A stretch of DNA of 64,000 nt, from NCBI RefSeq assembly GCF_017877355.1, contig NZ_JAGIPR010000001.1:682001-746000 (forward strand), written 5' to 3'. The notes beneath the pieces are model-generated. The model had not been told where the DNA came from. It did no database searches and saw nothing but the letters and a program-made list of their open reading frames with translations. Positions 54,659-62,680 of the stretch are shown piece after piece. Position 1 is the first letter of the stretch; the number at the start of each line of letters is the position of its first letter. The DNA comes from Chryseobacterium jejuense. Lineage in GTDB: Bacteria > Bacteroidota > Bacteroidia > Flavobacteriales > Weeksellaceae. A program made the position numbers and the translations under genes.

Positions 54659-55808
54659 AATATTTGACATATTGTCATTGTTTTCAGGAGGAGGTTTTTT
54701 AGATATAGGATTTATTAATAATGGCTTTCAGGTATCCGAAGCTGTAGAAATTCAGCCCTTTTTTGTACAAGCTTATAATGAAGGACTTCATAATTATTTT
54801 CAAAAATCTGATAATTATTATATCAAAAAAGAACTTGTTAAGCATAACAAAGTATTAAAAACTACAGACGCATCTTGTAACAAAGAACAACAAAGGCTTT
54901 TTAAGAGTCATAAAAATATTGCAGGAATTATTGGAGGACCTCCTTGCCAGGATTATTCTGTTGGTGGAAAAAATGGGGGAATAGAAGGAGAAAGAGGGAG
55001 ACTGATATATAGTTATTTTTCTATTGTTAAGAAGCTAAAACCTGATTTTTTGTTTTTTGAAAATGTAGAAGGACTTTATAGGACAAAAAAACATAGAGTA
55101 TCATTTGATGCCTTTGTAGAAGATATTAAAAAAGAAGGTTATTATGTTTGGCATGATTTACTTAATGTTCTTGATTATGGATATCCACAGGATCGTCCTA
55201 GAATTGCATTAGTAGCTTTTAAAAAAAATATTTGTAATACTTTAAGGAAGGCTGGTTATGTACTAGAATTTGATAATATAATTTTAAAGTATCAGAATTC
55301 AGATAAACTAATATTTAAATGGCCGACTCCTTTAATTAAAAATCCTAAATCGTTGAACTGGCCAAAAAAATGGAAATTTGGAAATAATGTAATGCAATAT
55401 GAGTTAAATGAAAATTATAATCTTTTTGTAGATAGTGTATTTAATGATTTGACAGATGACTTTCCAAATCAGTGTGAGTTTTTTGTACCAAAATCATTAA
55501 AATTCACACAAATAGAAGAGGGCGATACAAATAGAAAATCTTTTAAAAGGCTCCATAGATTTAGATATAGTCCTACGGTTGCATATGGGAATAATGAGGT
55601 CCATTTGCATCCTACAAAACCAAGACGTTTGACTGTAAGAGAAGGGTTGAGATTACAAACTGTTCCTGATGAATATATATTATCTAGTAAAATACCTTTG
55701 ACCCATAAGTTCAAGTTAATTAGTAATGGGGTACCAACGGCTAAAGCTGAGTTAATAGCAAAGGAAATACGAAGAACTCTAATTAATTATTATAAAATAA
55801 AACAGTAA
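54648..55808 (+). CDS. DNA (cytosine-5-)-methyltransferase (386 aa)
   Basis: Canonical motifs are in order: I (LSLFSGGGFLDIGF, 9-22), IV (GGPPCQDYS, catalytic Cys100), VI (FENV, 137-140), VIII (QDRPR, 181-185), IX (RRLTVREGLRLQTVPDEY) and X (SNGVPTAKAELIA near 360). The target-recognition region between VIII and IX is about 120 residues. The start overlaps the previous gene by 11 bp. No cognate restriction endonuclease gene is adjacent, which is unusual for a free-standing type II system and points to the two upstream proteins as partners. Confidence 0.94.
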   Translation: MKNKIFDILSLFSGGGFLDIGFINNGFQVSEAVEIQPFFVQAYNEGLHNYFQKSDNYYIKKELVKHNKVLKTTDASCNKEQQRLFKSHKNIAGIIGGPPCQDYSVGGKNGGIEGERGRLIYSYFSIVKKLKPDFLFFENVEGLYRTKKHRVSFDAFVEDIKKEGYYVWHDLLNVLDYGYPQDRPRIALVAFKKNICNTLRKAGYVLEFDNIILKYQNSDKLIFKWPTPLIKNPKSLNWPKKWKFGNNVMQYELNENYNLFVDSVFNDLTDDFPNQCEFFVPKSLKFTQIEEGDTNRKSFKRLHRFRYSPTVAYGNNEVHLHPTKPRRLTVREGLRLQTVPDEYILSSKIPLTHKFKLISNGVPTAKAELIAKEIRRTLINYYKIKQ

Positions 55809-55859
55809 CTCAAAATTAATTAATGTTTTAAAATTTAAATATTAGTATTATATATAAAT

Positions 55860-55892
55860 GTAAAGAAGCTTTCTTATTTTAAGTTTCTTTAC
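55860..55892 (+). terminator. Hairpin after the methyltransferase gene
   Basis: GTAAAGAAGCTT (55860-55871) pairs with AAGTTTCTTTAC (55881-55892), one G-T pair. The T-run is weak, so a Rho-independent role is plausible but not certain. Confidence 0.55.
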
Positions 55893-55924
55893 GTTTATAA
55901 CATAAATAAAAGTGTACTTTATAT

Positions 55925-56323
55925 TTATCCATTTTTCTCAATTAATTTTTCCAACTTCTCAATCATCTCCTTTTGTTGCTGAAGCATACGCTCATAAAGC
56001 TCAATCATTTTATCAAGAGGATTAAAAGTAGGATGAATATTTACAGCATTTAAAGTTGATGTATCGTTACTTGTAAAAGTATTAGAAATAACATTCACCG
56101 CCTGTTCTTCATCAAAATTTTCAATAGCTTCCGCAGGAACTTTCAAAATCTTCGCTACCTGCGCCAGAATATCAGATTCTACGGTTTCTTTCTGTTCTAA
56201 AAGGGAAACTTTCTTCTGGTTCCAGTCATCACCCAATTCAAAAGCTAAGGCTTCCTGTTTAATGCCCAGCATTTCACGGAAACGTTTTATATTTCTACCC
56301 TGATGTATTTTCTTATTTTGCAT
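55925..56323 (-). CDS. XRE-family HTH transcriptional regulator (132 aa)
   Basis: The N-terminal HTH is seen in RNIKRFREMLGIKQEALAFE and VSLLEQKETVE. A linker and a coiled-coil C-terminus (LYERMLQQQKEMIEKLEKL) follow. I start it at the ATG at 56323, because the promoter -7 element TATATTTG (56351-56344, minus) places the transcript start near 56337, which would leave the upstream in-frame ATG at 56338 outside the mRNA. Divergent from the SymE-like gene, with which it may form a regulatory pair. Confidence 0.85.
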   Translation of the reverse strand: MQNKKIHQGRNIKRFREMLGIKQEALAFELGDDWNQKKVSLLEQKETVESDILAQVAKILKVPAEAIENFDEEQAVNVISNTFTSNDTSTLNAVNIHPTFNPLDKMIELYERMLQQQKEMIEKLEKLIEKNG

Positions 56324-56343
56324 ATCTGTGTAAGTCATAATAA

Positions 56344-56351
56344 CAAATATA
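56344..56351 (-). promoter_or_regulatory. -7 element of the XRE gene
   Basis: Minus-strand TATATTTG, a perfect TAnnTTTG. It sits too close to the first in-frame ATG and so decides the start at 56323. Confidence 0.5.
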
Positions 56352-56486
56352 AAGCTTTAAAAGATAAAAGTAAAGCCCCTGTTCAAAATAAATTATCTTC
56401 TAAAATATCCATTCTACAGCATAAAATATTCATTTTTAACTGGTATAGCTGTCATGATATTTCTTGCTTTGTTGAAAAACAACAAT

Positions 56487-56717
56487 ATGAGAAAAGTAAT
56501 TATTCGAGGCAAATATAAGATTGTCTCCATTCGTAACCTTACGGTTTCCCATAAATCATTTGAAAGAGCGTATAGAAAGCTGGTTTTCTTCCCGGAAATC
56601 CGGCTGGCAGGGAAGTGGTTGCTGGAGTGTGGTTTTGAACCGGGAGATAAAGTGCTGGTGACGGTTCGGAGGAATCAGATTATTTTAGAAAAGGAGATGA
56701 ACTATGAAGAGATGTAA
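56487..56717 (+). CDS. SymE-like toxin (76 aa)
   Basis: The ATG at 56487 gives MRKVIIRGKYKIVSIRNLTV; a longer frame from 56454 is less likely. The C-terminal half has the SymE/AbrB-type signature IRLAGKWLLECGFEPGDKV followed by VTVRRNQIILEKE. In E. coli, symE encodes an RNA-cleaving toxin within an immigration-control region next to restriction genes; here too it lies beside a DNA methyltransferase operon. The antisense RNA normally controlling symE cannot be seen from sequence alone. Confidence 0.78.
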   Translation: MRKVIIRGKYKIVSIRNLTVSHKSFERAYRKLVFFPEIRLAGKWLLECGFEPGDKVLVTVRRNQIILEKEMNYEEM

Positions 56718-56853
56718 ACAAAACAGGTTTCTGGCTGATATTGCTGAAATTTGTTTTTTTATAATTTCTCGATGATTTTGGAGATTACTCAGATATGTAA
56801 AGGATAAAATCTGCGTAATCTGTTTGATTTGCAGGAGAATTATTTTTTAGTTT

Positions 56854-56930
56854 GACGCAAAGTTTTATGAAGGTGGCTGTTATATTTTTAGGATGCTAAG
56901 AATGGACAAGTGAACTTGTCTGATGAAGGT
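56854..56930. repeat. Dispersed hairpin repeat, copy 1
   Basis: GACGCAAAGTTTTATGA, then TTTTTAGGATGCTAAGAATG, then GACAAG-tgaa-CTTGTC followed by TGATGAAG. Related copies are at 57832-57890 and 58846-58916. Confidence 0.7.
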
Positions 56931-56939
56931 GAGTGGATA

Positions 56940-56968
56940 GGTTTCGGCGGCCGGAGGCCGCCGAAACC
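56940..56968. repeat. GC-rich 13-bp hairpin
   Basis: GGTTTCGGCGGCC (56940-56952) pairs perfectly with GGCCGCCGAAACC (56956-56968). It is much richer in GC than its surroundings and has no T-run, 27 nt after the stop of the minus-strand gene at 56995. Confidence 0.85.
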
Positions 56969-56994
56969 CGTATGAGGATTAAATAAATAAAGTA

Positions 56995-57669
56995 TTACTT
57001 ATCTTTTAAATAAATGTCATCATACTCCATGATAAAATAATCACTTTTGCTGGGATTCAGATCATAAAGAATACATTTATCATTAGAGTATAAGAATACG
57101 GCTTCAGGATGCTTCACTTTGAGCTGATCTTGAAGAACCCTGAAATTATAAATGTGTTCCTCACTTCCTGTACTGATAGTATTAATAAAACCTGAAAAAA
57201 TAAGAGCCATAGTTATTATATAGCCAATTTTTCCATATTTCTGATTCAGCATTTTCTTCTGATAATGATAGCAAATTATCAATCCAATGTTTAAGAATAA
57301 GTAAAATATGAGTTGTAGAATGCTTGGAATGTTATTGGTGATATAAAATAGATATAAATATAATATTATTGCCATAATTGTGAGTAGGAGTATTCCTATT
57401 TTATGTTTTTTCCCAGGGAAATTTCTAAATATATAATATAATAATAAGCCCAGAAGCATTAATGGCATATTGAGCAGAACTAAAGTACCATCCAAAACAA
57501 TTTGAGTAATTGAAAAACAACTGCTTACAAGATTAGGAGAATGTATACTTATCTGAGCAATTTGCTTAATTACCCCTAAAAGTGACGGAATAATTATTAA
57601 AAATGGTAAATATTCCTTTACAAATTGTAAAGTCTTAACCTCTTCTAAAAAAATTAAAAAATCTTTCAT
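56995..57669 (-). CDS. Membrane protein of unknown function (224 aa)
   Basis: About four to six hydrophobic segments are visible (FLIIIPSLLGVIKQ, LVLLNMPLMLLGLLLYYIFR, GILLLTIMAIILYLYLFYIT, LIFYLFLNIGLIICYHY, GYIITMALIFSGFINTI). A short cytosolic or periplasmic tail (SNDKCILYDLNPSKSDYFIM) ends it. No family is recognised. Low GC content resembles the neighbouring operon. Confidence 0.7.
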   Translation of the reverse strand: MKDFLIFLEEVKTLQFVKEYLPFLIIIPSLLGVIKQIAQISIHSPNLVSSCFSITQIVLDGTLVLLNMPLMLLGLLLYYIFRNFPGKKHKIGILLLTIMAIILYLYLFYITNNIPSILQLIFYLFLNIGLIICYHYQKKMLNQKYGKIGYIITMALIFSGFINTISTGSEEHIYNFRVLQDQLKVKHPEAVFLYSNDKCILYDLNPSKSDYFIMEYDDIYLKDK

Positions 57670-57831
57670 TTGTTCGTTATTTTAATTGTGCGAATCTAGA
57701 CCTAAATAGTGGAAGTTTAAATATTAATTATCACTTTTTTGTGATTAATTTTATATTTTTTTTTTCTTACAACCAGATTATTGGGGATGAAAACCAACGA
57801 TATTTGCTTTATGTGTGCGCATCTTTTTATT

Positions 57832-57890
57832 AAGCGCAAAGTTTTATGATGCTGGCTGGATATTTTTTAAGGAACTAAGAATAGGTCTGC
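57832..57890. repeat. Dispersed hairpin repeat, copy 2 (degraded)
   Basis: Shares the GCAAAGTTTTATGATG head and the TTTTAAGGAACTAAGAATA middle with copies 1 and 3. Confidence 0.65.
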
Positions 57891-57940
57891 TTACTTTTTT
57901 CATAAGGGATTGTGAAAAAGAAGTACTTATGAAATTACCC

Positions 57941-57948
57941 TATCTTTG
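57941..57948 (+). promoter_or_regulatory. -7 element of the YdcF-like gene
   Basis: TATCTTTG, perfect TAnnTTTG, 41 nt before the ATG; no TTG at good spacing. Confidence 0.45.
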
Positions 57949-57989
57949 AAAATCCAATGTTTTCTAAGCATTAATCAATACTATTATAG

Positions 57990-58772
57990 ATGAAATTTTT
58001 ACTAGACTTTTTATTCCGTGTTTTACAGCTTTTTACAGAACCTTATTTTTTAGTATTTCTTGCAATAGTTATCATTGCGCTTTTGAAAAGAAAAAATAAA
58101 TGTAAAAATCTGAGAATAGGCGTTTTTATATCAGCAGTTGTCATGGTTATTCTTATAGGCAACGGTTTTCTGGGCAAGCTAATCTCCGGATATCTGCAGA
58201 AAAGTTATATCAGGACTTCAGAAATAAAGAATACACCTGCTCAAAATCCTATTATTGTAGTATTGGGCGGCGGGATTGTAGATATTGACAATACAGAGAA
58301 ATTGCATACTATGTCTTATTCCAGGATGGTGACCGCCTATCAACTGTATCATGAATATCAAAAAAATAATCAACCCTGTAAAATATTAATTTCAGGAAAA
58401 GGAAGAGGGCATATTAGCGAAGCAGAATTATTTCGTGAAGATTTTAAAAAGATGGGAGTACCGGATTCTGATTTAATTATGGAAGGTAAAAGCATGAATA
58501 CGTATCAGAACGCAAAATTTTCCCGAGAGATATTGAAAAAGATGGGAACTTCCAACCTCTATCTGGTGACTTCAGGCTTTCACATGAAAAGATCTCTTGC
58601 TCTGTTTCATACTTTTGGATTAAAGCCTATTCCCCAGGCCTCAGATTTTATAGATACTGAAATCACTGTATTTCCTAACAGCTATAATGCTGCATTTACA
58701 TTTGTTATGCTGAAAGAGGTAGTGGGAATATGGCAGGTACAGTTATATAACAGTTTGGGAATGAATAAATAA
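57990..58772 (+). CDS. YdcF/SanA-like DUF218 membrane protein (260 aa)
   Basis: Two N-terminal membrane segments (PYFLVFLAIVIIALL and GVFISAVVMVILIGNGFL) precede the DUF218 domain: NPIIVVLGGGIVD, ILISGKGRGHISEAELFRED, MNTYQNAKFSREIL and LYLVTSGFHMKRSLALF. This family acts near the cell envelope and has been linked to vancomycin exclusion (SanA), but activity is not settled. Monocistronic. Confidence 0.9.
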   Translation: MKFLLDFLFRVLQLFTEPYFLVFLAIVIIALLKRKNKCKNLRIGVFISAVVMVILIGNGFLGKLISGYLQKSYIRTSEIKNTPAQNPIIVVLGGGIVDIDNTEKLHTMSYSRMVTAYQLYHEYQKNNQPCKILISGKGRGHISEAELFREDFKKMGVPDSDLIMEGKSMNTYQNAKFSREILKKMGTSNLYLVTSGFHMKRSLALFHTFGLKPIPQASDFIDTEITVFPNSYNAAFTFVMLKEVVGIWQVQLYNSLGMNK

Positions 58773-59204
58773 TAATCTATTAAAGGATAAGGAGTTAATT
58801 TATGACTATGGAATAATCTGAAGAAATATAAGCCCAGATTTTTTTAACGCAAAGAAAAATTTATTGAATCGTATTATTTTAAGGATGCTAAGAGTTGCGA
58901 TAAATCGCTGATGAAACTATAGGGCTATACGTTCGCTTATAAAGAATCAATTTCATTGATTCCATCTTTACCCTCTTAGAAATATCCAAGAAGCATTATA
59001 AAACTTTGCATTAAAAATTATTAAATCATAAAGACAGTATTTTCTTTAAAAATTCCCACAAAATCTCGCAAAAAGACCTAAAATACAGCAAAGCAATAAG
59101 AAGCCCAAATAAGCTCTTTTTTTAATCCAGTACCTATGCTATCTGACTGAAATTACAGGCGATTTATGGATGAAAACGTATTTTAGATTAAAATTTGAAA
59201 ATTT
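58773..59204. other. Intergenic region with dispersed hairpin repeat copy 3
   Basis: Contains the third repeat copy (58846-58916) and otherwise AT-rich sequence without recognisable genes or promoters. The 3' end of the VOC gene is at 59205. Confidence 0.6.
58846..58916. repeat. Dispersed hairpin repeat, copy 3
   Basis: AACGCAAAG head, TTTTAAGGATGCTAAGAG middle, and GCGAT-aa-ATCGC followed by TGATGAAAC. The stem sequence differs from copy 1 (GACAAG/CTTGTC) but pairing is kept. Confidence 0.7.
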
Positions 59205-59600
59205 TTACATTTTAAAGACATTAAACTTATGTCCATCAGGGTCTGCAAAGACAAAACCATAATAATGGTTTCCAAAACTCTCAGGTTCTGAAACAATGGT
59301 GCCACCGGCTTTTTCAACTTCTTCAACCCATTGATCTACCTGCTCATTGGTCTCTGCTGAAAGGGTGAATATAATTTCATTGGAGGCTTGGGAATCACCA
59401 AATGTTACCTGTTTTAGATTGGTTTCCAGGATGTTTTTCAGAAAGAAATGAATGACAAAATTATTTTCGCCGAAAAAGAAACTTACTAACTCATTAGAAG
59501 TGTGAGGATTGTTGGGAGTACATCCTATGGCTTCATAAAACTTTTGGGTGCGTTCCAGATTGGCAACTGCCAAATTGGCCCAGATCATTTTAGGTTTCAT
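59205..59600 (-). CDS. VOC (glyoxalase/bleomycin-resistance-like) family protein (131 aa)
   Basis: Two beta-alpha-beta-beta-beta units are visible: MIWANLAVANLERTQKFYEA and FVFADPDGHKFNVFKM, with the DPDGHKF end typical of the superfamily. Of the metal ligands, the last-strand Glu is replaced by Asn in this branch. It is a small cytoplasmic protein of unknown substrate. Confidence 0.88.
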   Translation of the reverse strand: MKPKMIWANLAVANLERTQKFYEAIGCTPNNPHTSNELVSFFFGENNFVIHFFLKNILETNLKQVTFGDSQASNEIIFTLSAETNEQVDQWVEEVEKAGGTIVSEPESFGNHYYGFVFADPDGHKFNVFKM

Positions 59601-59652
59601 ATTATTCTATTTTTGGGTTAGATAAAATTAGTTCCTTTTAAAAAGATACAGG

Positions 59653-59666
59653 TTGCCATGTGGCAA
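59653..59666. promoter_or_regulatory. Short inverted repeat between divergent genes
   Basis: TTGCCA (59653-59658) and TGGCAA (59661-59666), arms separated by 2 bp, in the region between the divergent VOC and 59756 genes. It could be an operator. Confidence 0.35.
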
Positions 59667-59755
59667 GATTTTGTATTTTTAATGAAGAAAAAACTAATAT
59701 GAAAGAGGTTTACCGTAGAGTAATTTAACATAATATTTCAATAGATAGTATAACG

Positions 59756-60298
59756 ATGAAATTGAGAGATGAAATAGAACCGGATTTTGAAACTGCTGAA
59801 AAACGATATCCGGAAGTCTTAAAGCTTATTTTAGACTATACAGACTGGTGTGATGAACATGGTGATGAAGAATCCGTTGAATATAAAAAACTGGAAGACA
59901 AGCTTCATACAATGACTGGAAAAGAGATGTCCAGGTTTAATCTTTGGGAATGGTGGGAAGGAAATGGGGCAGAGCATTTATCTTTTGATATAAGCTTACC
60001 GGATCCGCAAATTGTTGAGGATATAACAATGGACGAATTGGCTGAAATTGTAAGACGAATGAGTACTTTTGAGATTCCAGATCCTAATGACCAGTCTTTT
60101 AAAGGAATGTTTTATAATTATATATGTTCAGGAAGCGATTATTTTCCGGATTTTTTGAAGATTAATTTTAAGGGTTATCATATTAAGCTGTTTCAGTCTC
60201 ATAAAGATAAAAACGGTAATTATTTTGAATATAGTCAGGAAGAAATTACAGATGCCATATGGAATGGCGGACTGAACCATCATACAGTAAAAAAATAA
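59756..60298 (+). CDS. Acidic protein of unknown function (180 aa)
   Basis: A highly acidic, aromatic-rich small protein (EYKKLEDKLHTMTGKEM, FNLWEWWEGNGAEHLSF, ITMDELAEIVRRM). No known domain is recognised. It lies 3 bp before the next gene, also acidic, and the pair resembles cytoplasmic immunity proteins in composition. That is inference. Confidence 0.6.
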   Translation: MKLRDEIEPDFETAEKRYPEVLKLILDYTDWCDEHGDEESVEYKKLEDKLHTMTGKEMSRFNLWEWWEGNGAEHLSFDISLPDPQIVEDITMDELAEIVRRMSTFEIPDPNDQSFKGMFYNYICSGSDYFPDFLKINFKGYHIKLFQSHKDKNGNYFEYSQEEITDAIWNGGLNHHTVKK

Positions 60299-60301
60299 CA
60301 G

Positions 60302-60898
60302 ATGAATGATATTATTATAAAGAAAATCTTAGCCTTAGGTGGAAATACTGAGGCAGTAAGTCCTGATAAAAGTTTTGTTGAAAACTGGCAAAGCATCAGG
60401 TTTACTCATTATTTGTATGATAAGGATTGGGATGTTTACGGAATTGACCAATTTTATGAATCCAATAAAGAGCTTTATCATAACCATCAGGAAAAATTCT
60501 ATGAGAATCTGTTGACACACTATTTTTCAACTCATGATTCTGCATATGGGCAGTATTTTGTAAAAGATTGGATGTTTACACCTTTTAAAGAAGGTTCTGA
60601 AGATCGGGAGGAATTTGAAGATTTAATTGACGAAGATTACGTACAGGAAGTTGTAGGGATTTCTAAACCGGACTTTCTGTGTATTTCATATTCCTATGGA
60701 TATCCGGATCATTATTTCGTATGTACAGCAGATCCTGAGCCATCTAATCCAACAGTATACAGCACAGACCATGAAGTGTATTTTGATGAACTTGAAAATG
60801 AAGGGAATTTTGAAGACTTTCTGGATCGGTTTATGACCAAGAATGAGTTCAAAGAAGTAGTTGCAGAATACCTGAAGGGAAATTTGGAAAAGAATTAA
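60302..60898 (+). CDS. Acidic SUKH-like/immunity-like protein of unknown function (198 aa)
   Basis: The protein is strongly acidic (EDREEFEDLIDEDYVQE, YFDELENEGNFEDFLDRFM). The middle part DFLCISYSYGYPDHYFVCTA and the closing FLDRFMTKNEFKEVV resemble the layout of SMI1/KNR4-like (SUKH) immunity proteins, but identification is weak. The start ATG lies 3 bp after the stop of the 59756 gene, so an operon is likely. Confidence 0.6.
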   Translation: MNDIIIKKILALGGNTEAVSPDKSFVENWQSIRFTHYLYDKDWDVYGIDQFYESNKELYHNHQEKFYENLLTHYFSTHDSAYGQYFVKDWMFTPFKEGSEDREEFEDLIDEDYVQEVVGISKPDFLCISYSYGYPDHYFVCTADPEPSNPTVYSTDHEVYFDELENEGNFEDFLDRFMTKNEFKEVVAEYLKGNLEKN

Positions 60899-61067
60899 GA
60901 TGAAAGCTGGAAGAGTGAAGTAATGAGGAGCTAAAAAATAAAGTATATCTATTTTTTACATCTTTTTAAATAGCTATTTTTTATAACTAACAATAATAAT
61001 AGGGCCAAAATTAACTTCCAGCTCCCAACTTATTGTCTTTCAATTTAACATAATATAAAAAAGACCC

Positions 61068-62423
61068 ATGCTTCGCAAAATACTATACATATCGGTTCTT
61101 TGTCCCATTGTAATATTGTCCCAAACCATTGAAATGACAACAAAGCAGGTGAGGGAAGATATTGATTTTCTGATAAAAAATATTGATGAAGTAAGTGTAG
61201 ATCCTTACAGCAGAATTTCCAGGAAAAACTTCCTTCTGGAGATGCATAATGTAGAAAATACAATTGTAAAACAGCCGACCATAAGCCCTGTTGACTTCTA
61301 CAAGGCATTGCAGCCCGTTATTGTTAAGCTGGAAGATGGCCATACAGAACTAAATATTTCAGATTATGTAGCTAAAACCGATTATCTTATTTTTCCTTTT
61401 TCTGTAAGGGTTTCAGAAGATGGAGTTTTCATAAAATCCATTAAATCAACTTATAATGAATCTGTTACAGGAGATCTGATCGGGATGCAGATTACTGATA
61501 TTAACGGGAAAAATTCATCCGAAATAGTAGAATTATTGCAGCATTATACCAGTGGTGAAAGCAAAAAAAGCAGGCTGGAACTAAGTGAGGATTATTTTAA
61601 TGATTATTATAATCTTTTCCTGAAAAAAGGAAATGCAGTGGAAATAAGCCTTAATAAAAGCCAGAAGCTCAATATTCCTTTATTGAGAAAATCAGAGAAA
61701 AAATCAATAGCTTCTAAAGGTATAGTTACTAAAAGTTACTATTTTGATGTCAAAAAAGATAAAAACTGTGCGGTTTTTACATTCAATCAGTTCGCAGATC
61801 CGGAGAAATTCAGATCTTTTTTACAGAATATGTTTGCAGATTTAAAAGCTCATTATATTCAGAATCTTATCATTGACATCCGAAACAATGGCGGCGGAAA
61901 TTCTGACCTTGGAGATGAACTTTTAAAATACTTAGTGGCAAAGCCATTTTCACAATATGAAAAAACGCTTGTTAAATACAGCGATATCCGTAAAGAATAT
62001 TTAAAAGCCTCAGAAATCGATTCTACGGAATTAAAAAATTATTTAAGCGGAATATCCGGAACTGTAGGCGTTATAGATCACTCAAAAAATGTTATTGAGC
62101 CCAAAAATGAAAATGAACGATTTACAGGAAATGTTTATCTGCTCATCAGTGGCCAGACATTTTCATCGGCTGCAGATTTTGCCAATGCTTTTAAATTTTA
62201 TAAAGCAGGAAAAATTATAGGCTCAGAAACCGGTGGATTTATAATTTCACCTGGAGAAGTTATAGAAAGACAATTGCCCAATTCAAAATTATTTCTGAAC
62301 GTATCATCTACAAAAGATTTTAATATTGGTGCCACAGAGAAAGACTGGCATGGTGTAATTCCTGATATACAGGTTCAGAGCGAAGAAGCTCTGAATTATG
62401 CGCTGGATAGGCTTATAAAGTGA
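61068..62423 (+). CDS. S41 family peptidase (451 aa)
   Basis: A signal peptide (MLRKILYISVLCPIVILS) precedes an N-terminal helical region and a PDZ-like part (PVDFYKALQPVIVKLEDGHT, GDLIGMQITDINGKNSSEIV). The S41 core has NLIIDIRNNGGGNSDLGDEL and LISGQTFSSAADFANAF, where the second Ser is the likely nucleophile, and GSETGG. Periplasmic or surface proteolysis is expected. It is monocistronic, and its homologue at 36143 differs in the N-terminal half. Confidence 0.88.
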   Translation: MLRKILYISVLCPIVILSQTIEMTTKQVREDIDFLIKNIDEVSVDPYSRISRKNFLLEMHNVENTIVKQPTISPVDFYKALQPVIVKLEDGHTELNISDYVAKTDYLIFPFSVRVSEDGVFIKSIKSTYNESVTGDLIGMQITDINGKNSSEIVELLQHYTSGESKKSRLELSEDYFNDYYNLFLKKGNAVEISLNKSQKLNIPLLRKSEKKSIASKGIVTKSYYFDVKKDKNCAVFTFNQFADPEKFRSFLQNMFADLKAHYIQNLIIDIRNNGGGNSDLGDELLKYLVAKPFSQYEKTLVKYSDIRKEYLKASEIDSTELKNYLSGISGTVGVIDHSKNVIEPKNENERFTGNVYLLISGQTFSSAADFANAFKFYKAGKIIGSETGGFIISPGEVIERQLPNSKLFLNVSSTKDFNIGATEKDWHGVIPDIQVQSEEALNYALDRLIK

Positions 62424-62622
62424 TTAACTTGTTGATATATACTCTTTCCTGTAAATTTATATTTTTCCTATAATTTATATTATGTTAAATTGTTAATAAT
62501 TGCATATTGGTTCATATTAATTAAAAGCTTAGTCGAAGAACTGCTGTTGAACTTTTCAGTTTCACTCCACTATTGTAAAATCCTTGTTGAAATAAACCTT
62601 TAAAAAGCTGAAGCTTCCTTTC

Positions 62623-62669
62623 AACAAACTTTTCATTGTTGGCTTTGAAAGACCAATGAAAAGTTTGTT
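62623..62669. terminator. 15-bp inverted repeat at the 3' end of the serine hydrolase gene
   Basis: AACAAACTTTTCATT (62623-62637) and AATGAAAAGTTTGTT (62655-62669) are perfect inverted repeats with a 17-nt loop, 11 nt after the minus-strand stop. No clear T-run, so a terminator or RNA-stability role is possible. Confidence 0.55.
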
Positions 62670-62680
62670 ACTAGCAATAG

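Larger units (their letters stand above)
57670..57989. other. Intergenic region with dispersed hairpin repeat copy 2
   Basis: The segment 57832-57890 (AAGCGCAAAGTTTTATGATG, then TTTTTTAAGGAACTAAGAAT) belongs to the repeat family at 56854 and 58846, but the hairpin half is degraded. A -7-like TATCTTTG lies at 57941-57948. No gene. Confidence 0.6.
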
